A stretch of DNA of 64,000 nucleotides from JBMOKT01 sp049323895 (GTDB lineage Bacteria > Bacillota > Peptococcia > Peptococcales > BICA1-8), in NCBI GenBank assembly GCA_049323895.1, contig JBMOKT010000008.1:62001-126000 (forward strand), written 5' to 3'. Shown here one piece after another: positions 26,465-34,453 of the stretch. Within the stretch, counting starts at the first letter, position 1, and every line of letters starts with the position of its first letter. The notes under the pieces were generated by a model. It was not told where the DNA came from and did not search any database. It saw only the letters and a list, made by a program, of their open reading frames with translations. The translations under genes and the position numbers were made by a program.

Positions 26465-27112
26465 CTACTTAGAAGCTCGAGAAGCATATCCTTTTATAAT
26501 CAGATCCTTAACTAACCTGCACAGTGCACCAGTATCCTCAATGTGCATTTGTTCTGATGTGGTAATGTCAAATAATATCTGGCAGGTAGAGGATATCCCC
26601 TCCTCACCGTCCCAAAATTGAATCAACACAGGTATCCGGGGAACAAATTCCCCCCGAGCAGCCAAGTCCGCCTTTGTATCCACAATAGCAAATCCTAGTC
26701 TATTCAACAAATCTTTCAATAGGTCCTTATCGCATTCCGAAAAAAAACTACCTAACCTTTCTAGAACATGATTCCTAATATTGGGGTAATATAAATTACC
26801 ATGCTCAAGTTCCCGGTATGAAACCCATTGTTTTTGGAGGGGTATGTCAACAGCATGGGATAAGTAATTTAATAAAATTAATTCCCAGTAAATAGAGATT
26901 GTCTTTTGCTCTGAATTAATTAAACTCATTTCACCCCCAGGATAAAAAATTTCAATGTTATGTCCAAAACTATTAACACTAAAACAGTTCCTGCTCCTGT
27001 CATAATTTAAAAGTGTCCTTTGCGAAATTTCCTCTGGAGAAAATTGCTGCATCCTTTCCCGGCTTTGTTGGAAGGCAGAGGTTAACCAGCCTTCACGTAA
27101 ATTTTTTTCCAT
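26465..27112 (-). CDS. DUF3786 domain protein
   Basis: The 215-residue protein carries the DUF3786 pattern: a central LLNYLSHAV, YRELEHG, then LADLL-like segments and VLIQFWDGEEG with PRIPV before it. The function is unknown; the family is common in anaerobes, often near corrinoid or redox proteins. A damaged second copy lies directly upstream (27158-27740), so the pair arose by tandem duplication. Confidence 0.8.
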   Translation of the reverse strand: MEKNLREGWLTSAFQQSRERMQQFSPEEISQRTLLNYDRSRNCFSVNSFGHNIEIFYPGGEMSLINSEQKTISIYWELILLNYLSHAVDIPLQKQWVSYRELEHGNLYYPNIRNHVLERLGSFFSECDKDLLKDLLNRLGFAIVDTKADLAARGEFVPRIPVLIQFWDGEEGISSTCQILFDITTSEQMHIEDTGALCRLVKDLIIKGYASRASK

Positions 27113-27157
27113 AAAAACCTCCTTGCCTACTCACACTGTGGCAGAATTTTTTTGATA

Positions 27158-27740
27158 TTAAATTAAAAGCATTTTTTCTTTATATTGCTTCAAAATAAGG
27201 TCTTTAATTAAAATTGCTAAGGCTGCCGCATCTTCAATGTGAATTTGGTCAGAAATGCTTTCATCATAAAGAATTCGACATGTTGAAGGTATACCCTCTT
27301 CCCCTTCCTAAAATTGAATCAATACAGGCACCCGGGGAGCAAATTCAGCCCTGGCTGCCAAATCAGCCTTTGCTTCCACAATGACAAATCCTAACTTATG
27401 CAACACTTCCCCAAGTAAGTCTTTATCACATTCTGTAAAAAATTCCCCTAAGGGCTCCAAAATATGGTTCTTAATGTTAAGATAAAATACATTGCCATGG
27501 GGTAGATTTCTATAGGAAACCCACTGCTGGGAAAGTTCCTGTTCACGGGCACTGGATAAATAGTTTAATAAAATTAATTCCCAGACCGGGGGAATGGTTT
27601 TTTCGGCGAAATCTTTTAGAAAGACCCTTCCCTCCGGGTATGATATTTGGATTATACGACCTAGGCTTGCAACTTCAAATATTATTGACCTAATTCCTTG
27701 CGATTAGCAGTTTCCGGTACTCTTTCCAACCAGCCATTTT
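27158..27740 (-). pseudogene. Degenerate DUF3786 paralog
   Basis: Translated on the minus strand, this region gives a close relative of the neighbouring DUF3786 protein (WELILLNYLSSAREQ, HGNVFYLNIKNHILE, TECDKDLLGEVLHKLG). The Trp codon of VLIQFW is a TAG stop (VLIQF-stop-EGEEG), and the N-terminal segment is out of frame and shortened. The rest of the C-terminus is still readable, so the decay looks recent. Confidence 0.85.
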
Positions 27741-28028
27741 AAATCATCAAGTCAGTACCTTCCTTCGAATACTATGGTTGAATGGTCGGAAGTTGGATAG
27801 CCCCTTTGCCATATTTAATCATATGTTCAAAACCAGTATGTGTTATACGGTTTTTTTTGTGTGCAATTTTTTATAAACCATGCATTAGAAAACACGGCTT
27901 ACGCCAAGCCTTTGGCGACTGCAAAAGCCGATGTTGCACTTATACTTATTACCTTGTAAAAGTTATGCTCCCTCTATTAAGTATGAAAAAACCAGTGTAC
28001 TTCAACAGTAAAATACACTGGTCCTCCT
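27741..28028. other. Gap with dispersed hairpin element copy 3
   Basis: No gene is visible. It contains the third copy of the 85-bp element, and a T-rich hairpin near 28000-28030 that may end the kinase gene transcript on the minus strand (ACCAGTGTA paired with TACACTGGT). Confidence 0.6.
27889..27974 (+). repeat. Dispersed hairpin element, copy 3
   Basis: This copy has AACACGGCTTACGCCAAGCC, then TTTGGCGACTGCAAAAGCCG and the shared GATGTTGCACTTATACTTA tail. The outer CGGCTT/AAGCCG arms are intact. It shows base changes against copies 1 and 2 that are spread along the element. Confidence 0.8.
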
Positions 28029-29303
28029 TTACTTAGCGGGTATTTCAATAAAAAATGTTGTTCCCTCCCCGGTCTTTGATTTAAACCAGATCTTCCCGTT
28101 ATGGATCTTTACGACCACATAATTCACCAAGTAAAGCCCGATGCCTGAACCTTTTTCCTTTGTCGTTACAAAAGACTTTTTAAATAATAAACCCTGAATT
28201 TCCTCAGGTATTCCTGTGCCAGTATCGTTTATCTCCAGAAGAGTTCCCTTTTGCCTGACTGTTAAAATACCACCCTGCCTCATAGCCTGGATGGCGTTAT
28301 TAAATAAATTCAGCAGTGCCTTTTTCAGCAGGTCTTTGTTAAGTTGAACAATCGTCTTTTCTTCATCCAGGGATATTCTAATTTCAATTCCGTTGAGTTT
28401 ACAAATTGGTGCTATTTCATCCAAAGTCTCTCTAATAATATTGTTTAGTGGCTGGAAGTCAAGCTTGGGTTGATTGGTAAAGATATTTAAACAGCCATAA
28501 ATCGTTTCCGAAAGGTTGTCAGTCTTTTTTACTATTTCCCCAAAAAATTGTTTATCCTTGGCATCCTGGGAATAAAGGCTGCCTAATTGACCTAACCCCC
28601 TGATAACTGTAAGGGCATTTTTAATATCATGGGCAGAATTAGAAAGAAGTGTCCCAATTGCCATAAATTTTTGCGCCTGATTTATTATGACTTGGTTTTC
28701 TGAATCTAGGGCTTTTTGTATTGATTCCACACAGGCCATAGCAAGAATAACCCTGGCGGGATGACCATAAGGAGTAGGAACTGAGACATCAAGGGCACCA
28801 ATTAACTCATCGCGACAAAATATCGGCACTCCAAGACAAGCCGCTGTTTTAAAGGGCTCCGCAAAATGCTCAACTCCGTAGATAAAGACAGGCTGTTTAA
28901 GCTCTAATGCTGTACCAATCCCGTTATTACCGAGGTATCTTTCCGACCAGTTTGCACCCAAGTCAATACCAGCTGTACGATCCCACTCAGCTGGAGGGTT
29001 GCCGCGTTTGGCTATAATCCAACCTTCTTTATCAGAAAGGGCAACAATATGTGGTTTTCCCGCTAAAGAAAAGGATAAACAATCCAGATAAGGTGTAGCC
29101 GCCTCGATTAATTGGCTGTATTGCTCTTGTTTTTTAATAAGTTCATAATTATTTAAGAATACAACTTCCAGTTTTTGCGGGTTTATCCCTAAAAATTGCG
29201 ATCTTTTCCAGCCTTCAATTGTCACTTTACGAATAGTAGGATTTTTTTCAATCTCCGCACTATACTTCTCCCATTCATTAATAAGCTCTTCGTTACTTAG
29301 CAT
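28029..29303 (-). CDS. GAF-domain sensor histidine kinase (AcoR-like N-terminus)
   Basis: This is about 424 residues from ATG 29303; a TTG 27 bases upstream is also possible, and the ribosome binding site is unclear. Residues about 20-60 resemble the N-terminus of AcoR-type activators (EGWKRSQFLGINP), then a GAF domain (about 65-195) is followed by the H-box SAHDIKNALTVIRGLG, an N-box and an ATPase tail (GSGIGLYLVNYVV). It should be a cytoplasmic NtrB-like kinase sensing a small ligand. No response regulator is nearby. Confidence 0.8.
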   Translation of the reverse strand: MLSNEELINEWEKYSAEIEKNPTIRKVTIEGWKRSQFLGINPQKLEVVFLNNYELIKKQEQYSQLIEAATPYLDCLSFSLAGKPHIVALSDKEGWIIAKRGNPPAEWDRTAGIDLGANWSERYLGNNGIGTALELKQPVFIYGVEHFAEPFKTAACLGVPIFCRDELIGALDVSVPTPYGHPARVILAMACVESIQKALDSENQVIINQAQKFMAIGTLLSNSAHDIKNALTVIRGLGQLGSLYSQDAKDKQFFGEIVKKTDNLSETIYGCLNIFTNQPKLDFQPLNNIIRETLDEIAPICKLNGIEIRISLDEEKTIVQLNKDLLKKALLNLFNNAIQAMRQGGILTVRQKGTLLEINDTGTGIPEEIQGLLFKKSFVTTKEKGSGIGLYLVNYVVVKIHNGKIWFKSKTGEGTTFFIEIPAK

Positions 29304-29385
29304 TGGATACAAAGGTGCCCATCCCCCCAAAAAGAAACTTCAGTTCTAATATACCACAGATAACCATTTTTTGATGCATTCCATT

Positions 29386-30295
29386 AGACAGTGGTAGACA
29401 GGGGGACGTTTTAGACAGGGGGACGTTTCACTTGTCCTCTTATCGGATAGCCTTTTCGACTACTCCCTTCCCCACCCCCAAGACTCGCCCTAACTGCCTA
29501 ATGCTCGCCCCGGTTCCACGGTAAATCTCCTTAATTTTTTTCCCTCTTTCCTCCATAGGCAGGTCCGAAATACTGCACAGGAAAAAATTTTCATGAATAA
29601 TCTTTCTTAATTTCTCATCCGAATATTTTTCTGCAATACTATACTCAATAAATTTTTGATTATCTGGTAGTTTCATAAAGTTTTGAAATTCATCAAAAGC
29701 ACCTAAACTTGATATAATCAATTCTCCATCAATATGTGCTTTTTGACAATAATATAATAAAATGTATTGGTTATAGCTACTCCATTTATAATCTTCCAAC
29801 CGTTCAACAATCATTGCTTTTAATGGGTTCTGGTGAATATATCTTAATACAGCTAATAAGTATTTTTCACTTTCAACAGGCTCACTTAAATATCTATTCT
29901 GAAACAAATGACCTTTTCTTCCATATTTGTTATTGTGCCAATGAACATAACTAACCGTAATTCTTTTTATACTCGTTCCAATCTCTTCAGATTCTTCCAT
30001 TAGTAAATGCACATGATTATCCATAAGGCAGTATCCAAATAGCTTGAAATTAACAGTTTCTTTAATTTTGACTAACTTCTCTAAAAATACCGTTTTATCT
30101 TCATATTCCAGAAATATATTGCGGTCATCAATTCCTTTTAACATTATATGATATATCCCTGTTTCGCTTCTTTGCCTTGCTTGCCTTGCCATTTTTACCA
30201 CCCTTTTACATAATAGCATAATAATTAATAAAAAGACAAGAGAAACGTCCCCATGTCTCCCCATGTCTCGCCCCATGTCTCCACTTGTCTACAAA
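29386..30295. mobile_element. REP-associated transposase element with inverted ends
   Basis: The transposase gene is flanked by a 24-base block at 29413-29436 (AGACAGGGGGACGTTTCACT...) and its near-complement at 30235-30258 (GACAAGAGAAACGTCCCCAT...). On the right side, ATGTCTCC units repeat to 30295. The element adjoins the 3' end of the type III cas6 gene, whose stop codon at 30289 is within this repeat-rich edge. Confidence 0.75.
29440..30192 (-). CDS. REP-associated tyrosine (Y1/IS200-like) transposase
   Basis: The ~250-residue protein starts at ATG 30192 behind AAGGGTGG (the longer frame has no support). It has the IS200/RAYT pattern: MARQARQRSETGIYHIMLKG, YCLMDNHVHLLMEE with the HUH metal site, and a later helix with KYLLAVLRYIHQNP. 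It nicks and joins single-stranded DNA at palindromic sites. Inverted motifs flank it on both sides, and a palindrome of a similar style is at 25284. Confidence 0.9.
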   Translation of the reverse strand: MARQARQRSETGIYHIMLKGIDDRNIFLEYEDKTVFLEKLVKIKETVNFKLFGYCLMDNHVHLLMEESEEIGTSIKRITVSYVHWHNNKYGRKGHLFQNRYLSEPVESEKYLLAVLRYIHQNPLKAMIVERLEDYKWSSYNQYILLYYCQKAHIDGELIISSLGAFDEFQNFMKLPDNQKFIEYSIAEKYSDEKLRKIIHENFFLCSISDLPMEERGKKIKEIYRGTGASIRQLGRVLGVGKGVVEKAIR

Positions 30296-31083
30296 AACCT
30301 TATGCCGGTTTGTCCCATACCCATAGTTGTCTTGTAACCAGTTCCACAATATCTTGAGTACTTAATAAGGCTCATTAAAATATTAATACTTTCAAATTCA
30401 AGTCCTCTCTCAATTTCATACTGACATCTTCCCTTAAAACCAACAATCTTATAGTTGCCCATGTCAAATAATTCTGTGAAAATACGATGTTTTACAGGAA
30501 AAAAGGAATTTACTAATACATCTAAATCCTCCATTTTATACTTTAAATACTTCGGACAAAATGCATTCCATTTATTAAAATAGCTGCGAACTATATTTAC
30601 GGGATCTGGAAAAATGTAATTCTTTCCTTTCACCCTAAAACTTGTTGATGAGAAAAATGTCAATTCAAACATATTACTATATGAATTATTGTTTTCAACT
30701 AAATCATAATAATCTTCATTTTTTTCTAATTTTACCTTAGCTACAAAGAAATTTATTTTTCCTATCTTTAAGGAATGCCCCTGTTTTTGTTTATAAAAAA
30801 CAATATTATAAAAGTTATTGAATAAATTGTCAGACATGAAAGTAATCCGACATTTGTAATTAGACCCTTTATATATTATTATTTCCCCGTTAATGTTTTT
30901 TCCTCCCCTTAACATTGAAAGGGTATAGGGTTTAAAACCATCTTGATCATGGATTTCTTTGCTTAATAGAGGGTCTGCTTCGTTAATTAAACTTAAAAAT
31001 AACCCATGAATGAGTAGGGAATTGTTATAAGGCAATACTCCATTATCAATTGCAGTCAAATCCACCTCAATACAAGTAAGCAA
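30289..31083 (-). CDS. cas6: Cas6 endoribonuclease of the type III operon
   Basis: The 264-residue protein has two ferredoxin-like folds, a His near residue 26 in LLIHGLFLS as the likely catalytic base, and a C-terminal glycine-rich loop GTGYKTTMGMGQ. It cleaves pre-crRNA inside the repeat. It is the last gene of the III-A operon, 21 bases after csm6. It is a paralog of the cas6 in the I-B operon (both share SSTSFR and KWNAF segments and the His26 position). The transposase element lies immediately downstream. Confidence 0.88.
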   Translation of the reverse strand: MLTCIEVDLTAIDNGVLPYNNSLLIHGLFLSLINEADPLLSKEIHDQDGFKPYTLSMLRGGKNINGEIIIYKGSNYKCRITFMSDNLFNNFYNIVFYKQKQGHSLKIGKINFFVAKVKLEKNEDYYDLVENNNSYSNMFELTFFSSTSFRVKGKNYIFPDPVNIVRSYFNKWNAFCPKYLKYKMEDLDVLVNSFFPVKHRIFTELFDMGNYKIVGFKGRCQYEIERGLEFESINILMSLIKYSRYCGTGYKTTMGMGQTGIRFL

Positions 31084-31104
31084 AAAACTACACCGCCTAT
31101 CAAA

Positions 31105-32373
31105 CTATATTAAGTCAAAAATTATTGCACTTATTTCTTTTATCCTATTTACGCTAAAATCATAGTCTTTCCAATTCTTATCTGGAAAAATTTTTTCAGT
31201 GATTCTGCATAACACATTAAGAGCTTCAAATGCATCTTTTTCTGATACCGACCCCATTCCGTGGGCAGCAGCGCATTCATTTCTTCTTAGATTTATATTT
31301 TTAATTTCCTGTTGAATATTAGTCGTAAGCATTTCGGTTTTATTTTTTACACGATATAATTTTAAAAAATCAGTATAGTAGAGATGATCATTGTCCTTTT
31401 TATCATTTAGTATATCTCTAATCCACTTAGGTTGATTTCGCATTTCCTTGTACCCTATTGCCCCGCTTTTTAGTGCTGTTAATCCATCAATTAACCTTTT
31501 GTAGCGCATAAGACAATCTATATATCTGCCTTCATACTTTCTGCGCCAGGCATTATGTAGCAAATCATTTAAAGTATAGTATGTCTCTTTATCTCCATCA
31601 TAGATAATCCGCGATAAAATGGCAATTTGTCGTGAAACAATACTTTTAATTTTTATCATTTGAAAACGATCCAAGTCGTAAAGTACACTCTCTAAACATT
31701 CCAGTGCTTTTTTATGGTCATACTTATCCCAATAGTCGTATCCCTCCAGTAAAAGAGCGAATGTTAAGGCTCTTTTTTCACGAGTCTCCCTGATAGTAAA
31801 GGAAGCAAGTTCCGCAAGTTCTTCGCTAGCCTCTTTGAAATCATATCTTTCGAAGAGCTTCTTAGCACGTCTAAGATAATTTTCCTCTTCCAAGAATTTT
31901 ACATCAATATAATGAATACGTTCTTCTCCTGCTAGAACAAATTTAGGGTCCCTTACTTGGATTATTTTAGCCTTTATTCTCCCGGAATTAATAAGTACAA
32001 GTAAAGAGGAATGCATTTGTGCTGTTCCCGATGAAATATTAACATAGTAATTAGGTTTTGACTGTTTGTATTTATCAAAAATGTCGGTAAAATGTTTTTC
32101 AAATTGTGTCAAAATATCTTTATAATTAGTAGGGTCACTGAGGTTTAAGGCTATAGGAACTATTTTAGTTTTTAATGGATTTTCCTGAAAAATTTTATTT
32201 ATTCCTAAAGCATTTTGGTAAGTATTATCGACATCTATATTTACCCCAGGGTCAGTACCAAATAAAAAACAAATCTCTGGTCTTATTTTTTTAATTGCAG
32301 TCAGAATAGGACCTTCCGATCCATCCTTAGCATATGGATCTCTTGTCCCTACAGCACTAAGCAAAATATCCAT
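31105..32373 (-). CDS. csm6: Csm6 CARF-HEPN ribonuclease
   Basis: This 422-residue protein has an N-terminal CARF domain (MDILLSAVGTRDPY, FGTDPG, NISSGTAQMHSSL) that should bind a cyclic oligoadenylate. The C-terminal HEPN domain has R364-x6-H371 (RRNECAAAH), the ribonuclease signature. When Cas10 senses target RNA and makes cOA, this enzyme should degrade RNA without sequence specificity. The ring size of the ligand cannot be told. It starts 5 bases after the csm4 stop. Confidence 0.9.
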   Translation of the reverse strand: MDILLSAVGTRDPYAKDGSEGPILTAIKKIRPEICFLFGTDPGVNIDVDNTYQNALGINKIFQENPLKTKIVPIALNLSDPTNYKDILTQFEKHFTDIFDKYKQSKPNYYVNISSGTAQMHSSLLVLINSGRIKAKIIQVRDPKFVLAGEERIHYIDVKFLEEENYLRRAKKLFERYDFKEASEELAELASFTIRETREKRALTFALLLEGYDYWDKYDHKKALECLESVLYDLDRFQMIKIKSIVSRQIAILSRIIYDGDKETYYTLNDLLHNAWRRKYEGRYIDCLMRYKRLIDGLTALKSGAIGYKEMRNQPKWIRDILNDKKDNDHLYYTDFLKLYRVKNKTEMLTTNIQQEIKNINLRRNECAAAHGMGSVSEKDAFEALNVLCRITEKIFPDKNWKDYDFSVNRIKEISAIIFDLI

Positions 32374-32377
32374 TACC

Positions 32378-33301
32378 TCACCCCACTTCCGGCTTGTCTA
32401 TAAATGAAGGAATAGCTAGTGTGCACCCACTCTGGATTACATTAGTAAACTGAGGACTAATTTTTTTTACCAGTCTGCCGTATGCAAGTTGCGGCTGCTT
32501 TGTCCAAAAAACAGCTCCCGGCAAAATCATTAGTAGTGGTTTTTTAAATGGATTTCCTCTATAAGCGTAATCTTGCCCAAGTTTGCCGTATTTGACGAAA
32601 GTTTTATATTGCCCTAAAACAGGGTCATTTGCTTTAGGTACATAATTTGATAAAGTAACAAATGAGTTTGCATTTGGCGGAATATTAAAACCAGTAAATT
32701 CTTCTAATTTATCAATAGTAAAACTACCCTTACCTACCGCTGCTCTTTTGCCAAAACCCTTAATTGCTAGTATTTCAAATAAATCTATGATTTTGCCTTT
32801 AAGTACTTCATCTACTGTAAAAAATATGGAAAGGTGGTTCTGCCAAAATACTTCTTGTAGTTCATAAAGACCTCCTTCCTCTGTTGTATCTGTTAATCGT
32901 GAAATTTGATTATGCATTACACCCACTTCTACACTTTGTTTTTCTTTTGATTGTATCTCCGTTAACCCGTTATTGATTATTTTATTAAACTCCTCTATTG
33001 TTACAAAATTAGTTTTTTTAGCCCTTTTTGCCTTTTTAGCATTTTCAATAGCCTTATCTTTGTTAATTTCTTCTATTGGAAATAAGTTGCCTGCCATTGG
33101 TTTGGGCAAATAATCTCCGGGAAAACCGTCAGATACAACAAAAGAGTATTGTCCTTTTTCATATTCAGCCAAAAAATTATTAAGGCTTTCCTCCCCTTCC
33201 TTTTGAGAAAGAGCCCAACAAAGGCTTCCGAAAATAGTATCACTTTGCCAAGGAGTAATATTACTGGACTTAACTTTTATCTTTAATTTGTAAATCTTCA
33301 T
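32378..33301 (-). CDS. csm4: Csm4 (Cas5-group RAMP subunit)
   Basis: The 307-residue protein has the Csm4 pattern TPWQSDTIFGSLCWAL at residues 17-32 and a late YRGNPFKKPLLMI segment. It should hold the 5' handle of the crRNA and contact Cas10. It lies between csm3 and csm6, with 16- and 5-base gaps. No second Cas7-type gene (csm5) lies on either side of it. Confidence 0.88.
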   Translation of the reverse strand: MKIYKLKIKVKSSNITPWQSDTIFGSLCWALSQKEGEESLNNFLAEYEKGQYSFVVSDGFPGDYLPKPMAGNLFPIEEINKDKAIENAKKAKRAKKTNFVTIEEFNKIINNGLTEIQSKEKQSVEVGVMHNQISRLTDTTEEGGLYELQEVFWQNHLSIFFTVDEVLKGKIIDLFEILAIKGFGKRAAVGKGSFTIDKLEEFTGFNIPPNANSFVTLSNYVPKANDPVLGQYKTFVKYGKLGQDYAYRGNPFKKPLLMILPGAVFWTKQPQLAYGRLVKKISPQFTNVIQSGCTLAIPSFIDKPEVG

Positions 33302-33317
33302 TTTTTAGTCCATCTCC

Positions 33318-33974
33318 TTATTCCAAATCAAATTTCTGTCCGTCCATTGTTAAATTAATAAATTTAACTCTTCCGTAACCCCTGCTGCCAGACCCCCCTA
33401 GATATGAATCTTCTAAAGATTTAAGCGCCCTTTTAATATAACCTATAAGGTCTTTTCCTTTGTCTAAATCAAAGACTTGTAAAGCAATTTCCAAATCAAA
33501 TTTCGCACCTGCCGGAACCCTTTCTTGAGATCGGGGATGCTTGGCAGTCCCTACTGCTCTATTTATTATGTTCTCCGTTTTTATTTCAATATATGAATTA
33601 CCCTCTTCAATGGCTTTCCGCATGTCGTGACGAGTCTCTTCACTCATCATCGCATCTCTGAATAAAATTCTAGTGGGGCCGAGATTGTGTTTGCTATTTT
33701 TGTGAGGTCCAAAAGTCCTGCAAACCATACAGTTTTCTTTTCCACATCCACAAGGCTCCCCTCTTTCATCAACCTTGCCTTCAATTTTTTCCATTTGAGA
33801 ACGCATTTTCCCCTTTAAGGAAGAGCCTGGAATATAGGGTTCATTTGTAATAGGGTGTTTTATTACCGGATTATCAATACCACCTATTTCTATTGCTTCA
33901 ACACTGCCGCCGATATGTAAGCCTGAAATGCATTCAATCTGACCTTTAATTATTACGGTTTTCTCAAGTTTCAT
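33318..33974 (-). CDS. csm3: Csm3 backbone and target-RNA nuclease
   Basis: The 218-residue protein has the conserved IEIGGIDNPVIKHP stretch, where Asp34 is the catalytic aspartate that cuts target RNA every 6 nt, then YIPGSSLKGKMR and the final GGSGSRGYGRVKF. A cysteine-rich CGCGKENCMVC insertion around residue 76 could bind zinc. It forms the spine of the III-A complex. Confidence 0.92.
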   Translation of the reverse strand: MKLEKTVIIKGQIECISGLHIGGSVEAIEIGGIDNPVIKHPITNEPYIPGSSLKGKMRSQMEKIEGKVDERGEPCGCGKENCMVCRTFGPHKNSKHNLGPTRILFRDAMMSEETRHDMRKAIEEGNSYIEIKTENIINRAVGTAKHPRSQERVPAGAKFDLEIALQVFDLDKGKDLIGYIKRALKSLEDSYLGGSGSRGYGRVKFINLTMDGQKFDLE

Positions 33975-34013
33975 AAATCTTACCTCCTTAAAATTAAATC
34001 CAATTTTTAAACT

Positions 34014-34448
34014 CTACTTACTTCTTGGATAATGGTAAGTAAAATAAGCCACAACCGCCTGAAAATGAGGAAGAAAACCTTTTAGAATATCTTTAGTGCT
34101 ATTACAATTTTTTGTATTCTGTGCCACAAAATCATAGAAAATTTCAGGTACTTTTTCTTTACCTTTTGCTTCAGCCACAAAGGAATCTAATTGTTTAATA
34201 TCGTTAACAAACTTTCTTTCATCATGGGAAAACATGTAGCTTTTTTCTGCTGTTTTTGCATGACTATAAAATCTTCTTAACTGACTGCTGCTCATATTTT
34301 GACCAAAACTTTTTGCAACATCCGATGCCGTGTTAGTAAGCAATTCTTCATTCAAGTACCCCTTAAAGTCAAAATAACCTCCTAATAAATAATCTTTTGA
34401 CAGACGACTTGGTGGAAATGGTCCTCTTGGATTATTGGGTCTATTCAT
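34014..34448 (-). CDS. csm2: Csm2 small subunit
   Basis: The 144-residue helical protein contains NMSSSQLRRFYSHAK, the helix typical of Csm2. It is the small subunit that lines the target-binding groove. It starts 5 bases after the cas10 stop. Its presence, together with Csm3 and Csm4, places the system in subtype III-A. Confidence 0.88.
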   Translation of the reverse strand: MNRPNNPRGPFPPSRLSKDYLLGGYFDFKGYLNEELLTNTASDVAKSFGQNMSSSQLRRFYSHAKTAEKSYMFSHDERKFVNDIKQLDSFVAEAKGKEKVPEIFYDFVAQNTKNCNSTKDILKGFLPHFQAVVAYFTYHYPRSK

Positions 34449-34453
34449 TTTTT

